A DNA stretch of 64,000 nucleotides, from positions 1,236,501-1,300,500 of the forward strand of contig WPIO01000092.1 of assembly GCA_009760855.2 (NCBI GenBank). The letters are read 5' to 3'. How positions within the stretch are numbered: the first letter of the stretch is position 1; each line of letters starts with the position of its first letter. Both the position numbers and the translations under genes were made by a program. Positions 22,247 to 33,350 of this stretch are shown here, in pieces. This DNA is from Cristatella mucedo. Taxonomy: Eukaryota > Bryozoa > Phylactolaemata > Cristatellidae. Below the pieces are notes generated by a model. It worked only from the letters and a program-made list of their open reading frames with translations. It made no database searches and was not told the DNA's origin.

Positions 22247-23424
22247 AAATGTATCTCTGCCTATTAATGATACTGAGCCACAAACACCATGTGGCTGCTA
22301 GGCAGGAGAAAGTTTTGTGTAGCAGACTCAAAGCCCAAACGGCTTTCGGTACGCATTCGGTAACCAACAGACTTCGTCTCACGAAGCATAGAAAAAGTGG
22401 AGAGCATAGCAGAGTCAGGAGAGCAGTTGAGGTAGTGAGTAGCATGGAAGTAGCAGCTCACGATCGCTGAAAACGAATGTACCATAGTCGGCAGCAGGTG
22501 AGCAGTTGCTGTTGCCTAAAAATCGTGGAAGTGAGTTCCGGTCTAGGAACTGCAGAGCGAAAGCTTCTGTTGCCATGGGTGTTTAAGCGAAGGAATGGAA
22601 CAGCTAATTTATTATCCACACAGGAACTGGGGCCACGAGGAGGCTGAGACTGGTGCGCCAGTTTAGCTAGGTATGGAGGAGCGAAGCCGTGGTGGGCCTT
22701 GTGGGTCAACTGCAAGAACTTTGCTCTGTATCTGTTGATCAACCGGCAGCCATCCTAGCTCTTTTTGCAAAGGAGACACGTGCTCAAACCACTGGGATTA
22801 CCTTGCTGCTGTATTCAAAGCCAGCTGCAGCGGCCTAGTGGCTTTTTTCGGTAGCCCAGCCAAAAGGGAATTACAATAATCTAGCCCGGACTGCACTAAG
22901 AAGCTGGTTAAATTTTTTGCAAACCACAGTGGAAGACAGCTCCTAATCTTAGCTAAGGATCCGACGTAATGGCTAGCTGTGGAAGCAGTCTTTTTAACAA
23001 AGCCTTCCAAATTTAGGCAGCTGTGAACGACACCTGACATCCCAAAACATGAGGATGGTCGCACAACAGCATCACCTATTAAAAAAATACTAGCTGATTT
23101 AGCAGCCTCTTTTGTATAGTGGCAGACGATCCTTTACGGCTATCACCAACGGCTTGCCGCAATAATAAAAGATCGCTCACCACAGGATTTGAACTCACAA
23201 CCTCGGGAGCTATAAGAGCAAAGTCTTCTAGTGCAGCCACATGCTCAGGATGTCCTATAAGCAGCAGTTCAGTTCTATCGTCGTTAAGTTCAGGGAAATT
23301 TGCCGACATATAGGATCGAATTCCGGCAAGGCAACCATTCTGTTTAGCGAGTCTGCAGTAGATTCCGACGGTTTGAATGACAAATACAGCTGTGTATCGT
23401 CAGCATATTCGAGTCCTCGCTCCT
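22247..23424 (-). mobile_element. LINE-B copy interrupted by a SINE-2
   Basis: Second non-LTR family. The - strand reads SGLDYCNSLLAGLPKKATRP and HGFAPPYLAKLAHQSQPPRG, then CVDNKLAVPFLRLNTHGNRS. Upstream (23225-23424) is the [16 protein letters not shown] region and [12 protein letters not shown]-2 occupies 23088-23225. Frame breaks throughout. Confidence 0.8.
23088..23225 (-). mobile_element. SINE-2 inserted in LINE-B
   Basis: Tail CTAGCTGATTTAGCAGCCTC and TTTTGTATAG on the + strand, body CTTTACGGCTATCACC, B-box-like GGATTTGAACTC, head AACCTCGGGAGC. The flanking LINE-B sequence resumes where the uninterrupted copy at 37490 continues. Confidence 0.8.
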
Positions 23425-23739
23425 TGATACTGAAAATAGTGCCACCCACATTCCAAAAGACACAATAAATGCAACTAAAATACATTAAAAAACGAATGTT
23501 ATGACATTGTAGTTCTAGACTTCGTGATTCAAAACGCCAACCTACACCTTCAAGGTCAACCGTGAGTGTCGTACGAGGTGCGATGGCTGGGATAAAGGCA
23601 GGCAATAAATTCAAAATGCTATATGGCCAAAGGCTACAGTAAACCATTGACTTTAAGGTGGCTTTTGATTAGGTCGTTAATCCACGGAAATCTGAGTCCT
23701 TGAGGTTCTACACAGAGTCATCTTCATAAAAGGAGAGCT

Positions 23740-23860
23740 AGCCACACCTTGGGGTCTCAGTATAGGGGTAACATTCTCACACTTAACGACTCTGGTAAAG
23801 GGCTCTAGTCGTTGAGTGGACGATTCTTCATGTGGCAGCAGTAAGCAGAAATGCTAGCAG
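23740..23860 (+). mobile_element. Possible tRNA-like SINE relic
   Basis: GGGGTCTCAGTATAGGGGTA then CTCGTTGAGTGG-like sequence suggests a decayed tRNA-derived head. Weak. Confidence 0.25.
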
Positions 23861-24649
23861 CTAAGGATCTTCGGATGCAATCGAAACGCGGTTGTTAAAG
23901 CAGCTGTCTTTACATCAGACTCCCATCCCCCAGCCCTAGAATGACGATCACACCGAGATGCATGGTTGCCATGGACTGAGAGGCAGGTGCTCCCCCATGT
24001 ACATGAGAGTGACATGTTTTCTATGTGAGCCTACACCGAGAGTGAGCAATTGGGTTCAATAGCTGGTGGCACCCGCTTTTCTCATGCACTGCCTCTACTG
24101 CAGAGCCCACGTCAATGTAAACCTGCGCAAGGATCATTCATATGTGTAAAATGCTGGACTAATGCTGACAGGCGTTTCCTTTTCTCGGTGGTGGGCTTGT
24201 TGGATCTGATGACAGCACGTTGTTGGCCATTAGCATGAATATGTACAGCCATATGGATACCTTCGACGACAAATAAAGGAAACCTCTGGAAACCTGCACT
24301 GTCTTGGCATATCTGCACCACTGGCAGGGATACACATTTGTGCTTAGCCAGTGCAATTACTCGGGAGCTGATAAAAACTGCTGTGCAAGTCAAACAGGAG
24401 AGAGATTAGGTTTTCCCTGTTTGTTGACAAGAATGCAGACAATTCTAGCTTGACTGATTTTATGCATCTGCGGCCAAAGAACCACAGCTACATGTTAGCA
24501 CAACTAAGACCGATTGGTTCGGGATAGCAGGAACCGCTGGGTGCACGTCAAGATAAGCATCGAAAGATCACATAGAGACTAGTACCGTCCTTACAGAACT
24601 CTTAGCCATTGCATGCCCATTCATTCGTAGGACAGGGAGTTAGTTGGTT

Positions 24650-25230
24650 GATTGAATGCTGGCATGACTTAGCAAAACATGGTGCTGCCGGACGACGTTA
24701 GATTTGCATCGAGATAGCAGCAACCAAGCCAGCCGAGTGCCATCGCCATGGATACTCTTCGTCAAAGCACGGGATCGCGACTCGCAAACCTGAGTGAGCG
24801 CTGGAGGAGCGAAGCGGGCGGCTTGCCACGAGTCGATTTGCTTGCTGTCGATCGACGGCTCGCCTGCCACTGGGCAGAGCACACCTGCTATGAAAGCGAC
24901 TGGAAATTCCGGTCTCGGTAAATTAGCAGAGTGCCAGGTCATCGACGTAGAGGAGACAGCGCCCTTGCTAAGGTGGTGCACTCGACAGGAGAGCTTGGCA
25001 AGAGGCAGCTGCTGGCATGGCGAGCAGCGGCACAGAGAGCTGGCCAGGTGCACTCGAGACGGCACGGAGTGGCCAAAGCCCAGCCTGAAGCCAAAGCTCA
25101 TGCTCTTCCAGACTGCCGTTGTATGCGTCAAAAAGCTCGGCTCACTCGAGTGCTGCCCCTTCTCATATCGATGCCTGCGTGTGCGCCTTCGGTCCCCCCC
25201 CCCACGAATCATCTCACCTTAAAAGCCTAC
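24650..25230. other. GC-rich block, open on both strands, within STARD3-like intron 8
   Basis: Long open frames on + (24794-25222) and - (24640-25212), no domain recognised on either. I considered it as a START exon and rejected it because exon 9 at 21873-22048 joins exon 8 in phase. Confidence 0.35.
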
Positions 25231-25503
25231 GTCGCAGGTGACAAAAAACATGACACAGCTGTGCTGGATCGGCAGAACAGTCAAGAACGTACAGTCGGAA
25301 GAGAACAGGCCAACCCAACGTGCAGGATGCACCCTCAGTAAGACTGGTCAAGTAGTCATGTTCGTTCAATCAAATAGAACGGCACGGCATATCAGCGAGT
25401 CAAGAGCCTCTGAGAAAAACGAGAGGAACGCCGAATTACCGGCAAGAGGTGGTGTAAGAGCACGAGGAGAACACCGGGTAGATGAAAGCCAAGTCAGAAC
25501 CAC

Positions 25504-25712
25504 GGCAGCTACGCAGCCGAGGCAGCTACGCAGCCGAGGCAGCTACGCAGCCGAGGCAGCTACGCAGCCGAGGCAGCTACGCAGCCGAGGCAGCTACGCA
25601 GCCGAGGCAGCTACGCAGCCGAGGCAGCTACGCAGCCGAGGCAGCTACGCAGCCGAGGCAGCTACGCAGCCGAGGCAGCTACGCAGCCGAGGCAGCTACG
25701 CAGCCGAGGCAG
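25504..25712. repeat. Minisatellite, 17-bp unit, about 12 copies
   Basis: Near-perfect tandem repeats of GGCAGCTACGCAGCCGA. Because 17 is not a multiple of 3, all three frames cycle through the same 17-residue peptide, which keeps long frames open by chance. Confidence 0.97.
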
Positions 25713-26140
25713 GAAATAATTCCGTCGATGGTGACGGTCGGGGGCCCCAGCAGGAACAGAGGGCGACCAGAGGTCACTGCCCAGCTGCAATGGGAGGGGG
25801 AAGCAATATCTCCTTGCCCCTCCAATGGCTCCGCCACTGCACGTGACAACGTCCAGACAGTTTTGCAAGCAAGAGAGAGAGAGAGAGACAGAAGGCATTT
25901 GCAGGCGCAAATATCGGCAACCAGGGCTTCACTCTTCTTCAAAGCCGTTGCACTGTAAAGATATTTTTTTCAGAAACAAGGAAGCTTCCATGCAGAAAAA
26001 CCTTTAGTCATTGGCAACGTTGCTATCTATATGGAAGCTGGCATTTCGTTTTTGACGACCAGCTTAGACACACACATCAGCAGGAGCAAAGCGGCCCGAG
26101 CACGTTCAAACGAGCCCCCAGTGAAGGGAGGAAACACGGA

Positions 26141-26193
26141 CAGTCAGCAAAGCAGTCAGCAAAGCAGTCAGCAAAGCAGTCAGCAAAGCAGGC
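26141..26193. repeat. 12-bp tandem repeat, about 4 copies
   Basis: Unit GTCAGCAAAGCA. Located 39 bp downstream of STARD3-like exon 8, in the intron. Confidence 0.9.
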
Positions 26194-26231
26194 AGTGGCC
26201 TGGCCCGGTCCGGCCGGCTTGGTGCGCTCAC

Positions 26232-26420
26232 CGACATCCTGAAGATCTTGCCTCGATTGGGCAATCGCTTGCTGAACACGTAGCAGCAGTCGTTGCCGCT
26301 GCCGTGAGACTTCTCCAGCTCCCAGTCTTCCGGGGCTATGCCGCCAGTGCTCACGGGTGTCGACAAATGCTGCCATGCAGTCAGCAGCGCCTCTTCACCA
26401 ATCCGCACGTACTTCAGCAA
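26232..26420 (-). CDS. STARD3-like: STARD3-like exon 8: N-terminal START domain
   Basis: Acceptor GCTGCTGCAG, then LLKYVRIGEEALLTAWQHL (START helix 1; compare the YIRQGKEA of human STARD3) and EDWELEKSHGSG, first strand KRLPNRGKIFRMS, then donor GTGAGC. 189 nt, phase 0 at both ends. Confidence 0.85.
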
Positions 26421-26646
26421 CTGCAGCAGCAGCCGGCCACGGTCAAGGTCGCACGCTAAGCCTGCACTGTGCCCTGCCGTACCACCACCACAGCCCCCAC
26501 TGCTCAGAAGCGGCAGGAGCAGAAGCAGCAGCAGAAGCATCAGCAGAAGCATCAGCTGTGGTGGCATCATCAGCAGCAGTGAAAAGCAGCATTTCCAGCA
26601 CGAGCGACCATCTGCCACAAGGCGCTGCTGGTTCGAGCAAGCTTAC

Positions 26647-26732
26647 CGACTCATCATAGCAGACGAGGCTGTGACCTCGACTCGTCCTTTGCGACTGGGG
26701 CACCGAGAGAAACTGCTCATGAACTGGCGACC
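26647..26732 (-). CDS. STARD3-like: STARD3-like exon 7: linker between FFAT and START
   Basis: Acceptor CTGCTGCAG and donor GTAAGC bracket 86 nt encoding SPVHEQFLSVPQSQRTSRGH and so on, Ser-rich with no domain. The first two bases complete a Gly codon with the last G of exon 6; it leaves in phase 0 to exon 8. Supported by phase and splice sites more than by similarity, since this linker varies between species. Confidence 0.65.
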
Positions 26733-26744
26733 CTGCAGCAGGCA

Positions 26745-26880
26745 ATCAACATGCCGGCTAGCAATAGCAGCAGCAGCAGCAGCAGTGGTGGGTTTAAGAG
26801 GGGCTGGGCAAAGGTATGCGCTCTGTTCGGTAGCTGCCGTGTACGGAATGACCCGTTCGGTCAGCAGCAATCAATAAATA
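26745..26880. other. Short intron 6, left part, with (CAG)n
   Basis: Contains AGCAGCAGCAGCAGCAGCAG near 26766. Together with the SINE-1 at 26881-27014 it makes up nearly all of the 311-bp intron 6. Confidence 0.7.
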
Positions 26881-27014
26881 TAACTCATTTGTATAGCGTC
26901 CTAAGAGAACTTAATCTCTGTTCAGGCGCTTCACATATGCCACGGGGCTCGAGCCCACGACCTCAGCCAGACCTCGGTCGGGGAGAGCACCGTAACAGCA
27001 GGACCAAACTAGCT
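26881..27014 (-). mobile_element. SINE-1 (tRNA-derived), copy e, inside intron 6
   Basis: Well-preserved tail (ACTCATTTGTATAGCGTCCT) and B-box GGGCTCGAGCCCC; A-box slightly altered. It ends 30 bp from the exon 6 donor and lies in the same orientation as the gene. Confidence 0.8.
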
Positions 27015-27043
27015 CAGGCAATGGCAACCACGAGCCCACTTGC

Positions 27044-27235
27044 CAAGTGGCGAATCTCGGGCCGACTCCAGGGGTGAGTAGTAGTCATCAGCACCGCCAT
27101 CGGTCATCGGCGTGTGGCTGCTCATCGGACGGTGGCCAATGGGGCCGTAGATCCTAGGCGCTGCTGCATTGGCCAGCAGCCCTCGGTCTTCGCCGTGCTC
27201 GTCGTGCTCGGTGCGAGCGAGTAATGATTCGGGAG
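27044..27235 (-). CDS. STARD3-like: STARD3-like exon 6: post-MENTAL linker with phospho-FFAT-like motif
   Basis: Acceptor at the end of a strong pyrimidine tract (CTGCTCCGTCTAG). The first two bases complete an Ala codon with exon 5. After an acidic/His linker comes DGGADDYYSPLESARDS, which aligns with the human STARD3 segment QFYSPPES that binds VAP when its central Ser is phosphorylated; the core is at 27066-27086. The apparent donor is a GC site (TTG|GCAAGT), which gives the correct phase into exon 7. 192 nt. Confidence 0.8.
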
Positions 27236-27542
27236 CTAGACGGAGCAGACGAGAAGGCACGTGCCACTGAGAGCAGCAGCTCGGCCGCACAAGAGCATGC
27301 AGCGGCAGGACAGTGATCCATGCCTCGCTCTGCAACACAGCGGTGAGTGCTTGCTGGCAAGTGGGAGGTTCACATTAAAGAAAGCTTCTATTGAACAATG
27401 TGCAGAAACCCGGGTGCAAACAATTGTGAGACTGATCGCTACGCTACACATACTGGACACGAACAAACATTTTTGAACGAATGCAGGCACCGAGAGCATG
27501 CAGCATGGAAACAATTTATTCACAGGCAACCGATACAAGGTA

Positions 27543-27788
27543 CAATATAATAATAATAATTATTATAATGCACTTAATAAAGCGCCCTAAGAGAACTCAA
27601 TCTCTTTCTAGGCGCTTTACATTTGCTGCAAAGGGAAACGCAATTGAATGGTGAATAATTACATTACTGATAAACAGCATCAATAACATGGTTAGGGCTG
27701 ACATGCACAGGGTCAGCATGCAAGTGTGGTTAGTGACAGCATGCACAGTGCCAGCACGCATAAGCACATGAAGGACGAATCACAGGGA
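27543..27788 (-). mobile_element. LINE-A, 3' UTR copy
   Basis: (AAT)n tail, stem, and 3' UTR only, to about the end of the coding region. Followed directly by another LINE-A in the same orientation. Confidence 0.85.
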
Positions 27789-28885
27789 CAATAATAATAA
27801 TAATAGTAATAATGTACTTGATAAAGCGCCCTCAGAGAACTTAATCTCTTTCTAGGCGCTTTACATTTGCTGCAAAGGGAAATGCAATTGAATGGTAAGT
27901 AAAATCATTCTTGAACAACGAACAAAATGAATAACATGGTTAGGGGTGACATGCACAGGGTCAGCATGCAAATGTGGTTAGTGGCAGCATGCACAGTGTC
28001 AGCACTCATAAGCAAATGAATGACGAATCACACGGACCCACTAAATGCTGTCCTAAATAGGTGTGTTTTTAGGTTCCTTTTAAATGTGGTCAGGTTAGGG
28101 GATGTTCTGACGCAGGTCGGGAGGGAGTTCCAGGCTTTGGGAGCATACGAACTAAATGCACGGTCTCCAAAGGATTTGAGGTTTGTACGAGGTATTTCAA
28201 GACTGCTGGATTCCGAAAAGCGGGTGGTACGATGCTTGGCCTGATGGGGGAGTATGTCGGAGAGATAGGCTGGAACCATAGAGTGAAGGGACCTAAAAGT
28301 GAGCGACAAAACCTGAAGTCAATCCGTTGCTTGACTGGTAGCCAGTGCAGGTCGGCGAGAAGTGGAGTAATGTGGCAACTGTGCCGCTCACGACAGACAA
28401 GCCTAGCTGCAGAGTTTTGCACCAGCTGCAATCGCCTGATCGCACATGCTGGTAGGCCAGTAAGCAGTGAGTTGCAGAAGTCGAGACGAGATGTCACGAA
28501 TGCATGGACCAACTTAGACGTGGTATCCTTATCTAAACAAGCCCGAATTTAAGCAATATTATGAAGCTGAAAATAGGCAGATTAGACCGTGGAGCTGATA
28601 TGGTCGTCTAATGAGAGGTCGCTTTGAAATATGACACCTAGATTTCGAGCTGATTCGACAGGGGATATGCTGGCAGAGCCAATTTTGAGGGTCAGCCTTT
28701 CCAATTTCTGAATCACACTGGGTTTGCCCATAACTAGTAAGTTAGTTTTATCATCGTTTAGTTTAAGAAAATTTGCTGCCATCCATGTGCGGATGTCATC
28801 AATGCATGCAGCAAGTGAGTTTAGAGAATTTGAGGTGCTCGAAGGCTGGGAGGGATCAAAGCAACGGTACAACTGAGTGTCATGC
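27789..28885 (-). mobile_element. LINE-A copy, 1.1 kb
   Basis: Complete 3' end with (AAT)n, C-terminal domain (PLLADLHWLPVKQRIDF) and RT portion through the MAANFLKLNDDKTNLLVMGK region; truncated just before YADD, where it joins a second LINE-A fragment. Confidence 0.88.
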
Positions 28886-29160
28886 TGTCCTAAATAGGTG
28901 TGTTTTAAGTGCTTTTTAAATGTGGTCAAGTCAGGGGATGTTGTGACGCCAGCCGGGAGTGAGCTCTAGGCTTTCGGAGCGTACGAACTAAATGCACGGT
29001 TTCCCAAGGATTTGAGGTTTGCATGATGTATTGGTAAACTGCTGGATTCCGAAAAGCGGGTGGTGCGATGCTTGGCCTGGTAGGGGAGTACATCTGAGAA
29101 ATAGGCTGGAGCTAAAGAATTAAGTAACCTAAAAGTCAGCGACAAAACGTAAAAGTAAAC
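28886..29160 (-). mobile_element. LINE-A fragment fused to the preceding copy
   Basis: C-terminal segment only (LPYQAKHRTTRFSESSSLPI and neighbours), lacking a 3' tail. The junction at about 28885 puts a C-terminal fragment upstream of an RT fragment. Confidence 0.75.
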
Positions 29161-29230
29161 GCAAAAGGCAAAATGCAAAAGTACAAGCTACACACGCGAG
29201 TATACACATAAACATGCATCCCTATATGTG

Positions 29231-29239
<9 letters not shown>

Positions 29240-29282
<43 letters not shown>

Positions 29283-29311
29283 CATATGCATATGTATTTG
29301 TCAATATATAC

Positions 29312-29388
<77 letters not shown>
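29240..29388. repeat. (GT)n microsatellite, two blocks
   Basis: (TG)n at about 29245-29278 and 29313-29388, with ATATGCATATG-type sequence between. Confidence 0.97.
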
Positions 29389-29389
<1 letters not shown>

Positions 29390-29390
<1 letters not shown>

Positions 29391-30330
29391 GAGATATATA
29401 CATATACACATCCAATCAGGCACAAGAACATGCACACGCTGCACAACACATGCACACACGTGTGAGCAATAACTGAATTAAATTGCAAAACACCTAATGT
29501 ACACGACTGCCAGCCATGGCTCATAACCAGCTGGGCTAAACTCGTTTACAGATACCTTTTAAGTATTGGCATTTTGAGCAATCAATCTGCAAACATTGCA
29601 AAACCAAACTCATAAACGATTCACCACCGGATTGCCCACTCTAGAGCCTTGATGCTCTAAATTATTTACACGATGTCTCGGGCGTTCGATCGAATACAAC
29701 AAGTACCCTATGCCCTAGGGCTGTACAACCCTTTTTCTAAAGCTCAGACATGCTGTATAGGCAGATATACAATTGCATCTACTGCACAAGCAAATTAGGT
29801 CGATGCAATAGCAGCCTAATTAATATAACGGCAGAAGTGTTTAAGTAGCTATCATCCGACTTGCAGTGGACAATACAGGATTGCCAGCTGCTTGCTTCAA
29901 GTCACTCACAAGGTCGTGAAATGGAAGCACCTTGTGATTGGGGCAAAGATACCCAGGAGCTAAAACAAATAATAGCAGAACAGAAACAAGGTGGCTAAAC
30001 CTACTACTACAATGATGAGGCCTTCTAATTAGCTTTCATTCAATGTACAACAGGGCTGTGCCGTCGGGTGTTTCATCAGACAGCAATCCTGGCTATTCAA
30101 TTCCCTACCACGATACTCAGTGAGCTAACATGGTTCTCCCTTCTGAATATTTACGGAGGCAATCCTTCAGACTTGGTAAAACCACGTGTGAAAATAGGAA
30201 GAAGTCCGAAAACTGATGCAACCGACGGTATCTAGTTGGACAGCGGTTTTTTGGTTGCTGTGAGCCTCGTTTTCAAACAACCCTTGCCCAAACAACCAAA
30301 TCAGCCGGCTGCAGCCTGCATATTCTATTG
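29390..30330. other. Intron 5 of the STARD3-like gene, unassigned sequence
   Basis: AT-rich, no exon or element recognised before the LINE-A that starts near 30335. Confidence 0.4.
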
Positions 30331-30334
30331 GTAC

Positions 30335-32000
30335 TTGGCACTAGTGAGACCTATCAAAAAAGCTGTAGTCAGGCCTCTTCTCAAGAAAGCAACTCTAGAC
30401 CAAGAGAACTTGAGCAACTACCGCCCAGTCTCCCTTCTACCATTCCTATCAAAGACACTGGAACGGGTCGTGGCAGACCAGCTGAACTCATATATCGAAA
30501 CCTCACACCTTGCTAGTAAGTTCCAGTCTGGCTGTAGAGCTAATCAATCAACAGAGTCAACATTGCTTAGGGTATACATCGACCTTCTTAGGAATGCAGA
30601 CATGGGTAGAGTGTCTCTCCTTGTTTTGCTCGATCTTTCGGCAGCGTTTGACACCACTGATCACAAAGTTCTTCTAGAGCGCCTCTCATCTCGCCTGGGC
30701 ATCACTGGCACTGCTCTGCAATGGTTCAGGTTCTTTTCTCAGTGGAGACTCCAGAGTATTAACGTGAAGAGACAAATATCATCTAAGGGACCTCTGAGAT
30801 ATGGGGTAGCTCAGGGCTCAGTGCTAGGTTCGGTTCTTTTCACGGTTTATACTCTCCCTCTTGCTGATATGATTGCCAAGCACAATCGAGGCTTTCACTT
30901 CTATGCGGATGACACTCGGTTGAACCTTTGCTTTGATCCCTCCCAGCCTTCGAGCACCTCAAATTCTCTAAACTCACTTGCTGCATGCATTGATGACATC
31001 CACACATGGATGGCAGCAAATTTCTAAAACTAAACGATGATAAAACTAACTTACTAGTTATGGGCAAACCCAGTGTGATTCAGAGATTAGAAAGGCTGTC
31101 TCTCAAAATTAGCTCTGCCAGTATATCTCCTGTCGAATCAGCTCGAAATCTAGGTGTCTTATTCCAAAGCGACCTCTCTTTTGAAGACCATATCAGCTCC
31201 ACAGTCTAATCTGCCTATTTTCAGCTTCATAATATTGCTTAAATTCGGGCCTGTTTAGATAAGGATACCACGTCCACGTTGGTCCATGCATTCGTGACAT
31301 CTCGTCTCGACTTCTGCAACTCACTGCTTACTGGCCTACAAGCATGTGCGATCAGGCGATTGCAGCTGGTGCAAAACTCTGCAGCTAGGCTTGTCTGCCG
31401 TGAAAGTCGCAGTTGCCACATTACTCCACTTCTCGCCGACCTGCACTGGCTACCAGTCAAGCAACGGATTGACTTCAAGGTTTTGTCGCTCACTTTTAGG
31501 TCCCTTCATTCTATGGCTCCAGCCTATCTCTCCGACATACTCCCCCATCAGGCCAAGCATCGTACCACCCGCTTTTCGGAATCCAACAGTCTACCAATAC
31601 CTCGTACAAACCTTAAATCCTTTGGAGACCGTGCATTTAGTTCGTATGCTCCCAAAGCCTGGAACTCCCTCCCGACCTGCGTCAGAACATCCCCTGACCT
31701 GACCACATTTAAAAAGAATTTAAAAACACCCATTTAGGACAGCATTTAGTGGGTCCATGTGATTCGTCCTTCACGTGCTTATGCGTGCTGACACTGTGCA
31801 TGCTGCCACTAACCACATTTGCGTGCTGACCCTGTGCATGTCACCCTTAACCATGTCATTCATTTTGTTTGTTTTTCAAACATGATTTTACTTACCATTC
31901 AATTGCATTTCCCTTTGCAGCAAATGTAAAACGCCTAGAAAGAGATGAAGTTCTCTGAGGGCGCTTTATCAAGTACATTATTATTATTATTATTATTATT
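30335..32000 (+). mobile_element. LINE-A, 1.7-kb copy with nearly intact reverse transcriptase
   Basis: Plus strand. RT from KKAVVRPLLKKATLDQENLS through FHFYADDTRLNLCF in one frame to about 31020, where a one-base deletion in a T-run shifts the frame (31006-31209), then a stop near 31208 and the C-terminal domain 31279-31737. 3' UTR, stem (AAACGCCTAG ... GGGCGCTTT) and (ATT)n to 32000. 5' truncated before the RT. Confidence 0.9.
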
Positions 32001-33140
32001 ACCTATTTGCTTTGCCTGTGACTAAATTCAGCAAAACATTTATACAAAAAGGGTGCAGGCAGGAATATAATATCTACGATATTAATGTAATATCCCTGAT
32101 AATAAAAGGTAATATATAAAATCAATTCCATTGATCAACTATTTAATAAATGAGCACATGTCCCTACTACCTAGGGTGGGACTGCAAGTATGGAACCGGT
32201 AAAAACCGCCAACATGATACTGGGCATCTGGAGAAGTACAGTCTCAGGCAAGATATTAACAGAACAGTTTCTTGTATTGCTACCACATAACATAATGTTT
32301 TCGGCTTTAAAGGAGATGCTGTTCTTTCTACTTCTACCTATGTCAAAGGCGATAATGCTGTGGATCAAAATTGTGTGCAGACAAATGACTAATCATAACA
32401 AGATTAATTTTGTGCACTCACACACATGTTCCAATGATCCTGCACCGACAGCCTATATCTGAGCACACTGCTATTAAACGTATTCTTGAAAACTCGTTAA
32501 ATGCAAATACCACTTAGGTGTTGTTGAGTACCTATCGTAACACATGTAGTACTCAAAATTGTGGCTAATCGGCCCAGTGTGCGACTATGCTGTACATTTT
32601 GACGAGTTTTGTATGGCCAAGACAAGCAGCTATGAGAGCAGCTAGTTCGTTCAGCCTTTGAATAAACTTGTCAGGAGATAGAACCGTGCAGGAAGTCACC
32701 TAAGCTGCCTCTGATGGTAATTAGCAAAAGCTGGGTACGACTGGCTCCTTCGTCAGGGTAGGCGATTGACTTGGTGACTGGTAGATGTCACCACTAAAAG
32801 GCAAGTCAGGGCAACTTGGAAAAACGCACCTGGCTAGGAGAACTGATTTTGTTTTGCTATCGCTCGGGGTGCAGCAGGACCCGTGATTGATAAACTTAAT
32901 GCCTGAACTACTGACATTTGATCCTGGATGTCGGCCAATTTTCGTAAGCTAACCGACAAATCGAACTACTACTCGAGGTAAACCTTAAGCACTAACAACT
33001 TTGCTAGGAGACTTGGTTCACCTCATTTTTATGCTGTAGTATGACGATGAGCACGTGCTCAGAATTTAGGTTTCCAGTTTAATAACTGCCCTACAAGACT
33101 GCCTTCAAAGCTAGCAATAACATTCAATCCCTGTCTCAGA
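32001..33140. other. Intron 5 of the STARD3-like gene, unassigned sequence
   Basis: Short open frames on both strands without motifs; no element recognised. Confidence 0.4.
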
Positions 33141-33144
33141 TTAT

Positions 33145-33350
33145 GCACTGTCTACACAGCTGCTAGCTTAAGATCTCACTAGCTCCCTGATTCGGTCTAG
33201 GCTGGCTGACAGCTACTATAATTCAGTTGGGTAACCGGAAAAGCCATTTAGCATCTGCACCAGCTGATGAAAATGGCTGCAAGGCTAGTCAACAAATCTC
33301 ACAAATTCAGCAATAGGTCTCCATTGCTGAAGGAGCTGCAGTGCTATAAC
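33145..33350 (+). mobile_element. LINE-B degenerate fragment
   Basis: Relics of the LDYCNSLLAGLPKKATRPLQ and HLLKELGW region with many stops (CTGAAGGAGCTGCAGTGC at the end). Followed by a LINE-A tail. Confidence 0.45.

Noticed and set aside
24640-25212. Candidate START-domain exon on the - strand
   Set aside because: Weak resemblance only; the exon at 21873-22048 has the conserved Trp-Asn and GGLVSS segments and the right phases.
25238-25958. Two overlapping long + strand frames with Gln/Arg/Ala repeats
   Set aside because: They arise from the 17-bp minisatellite, which is open in all frames.
26106-26231. Continuation of the START exon past 26232
   Set aside because: The frame runs into the 12-bp repeat; a strong GTGAGC donor at 26231 and the phase-0 match with exon 9 mark the exon end.
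29188-29524. Long Cys-Val or His-Thr open frames
   Set aside because: They are translations of (GT)n/(CA)n and carry no gene signal; the same holds at 60360-60730 and 63152-63379.
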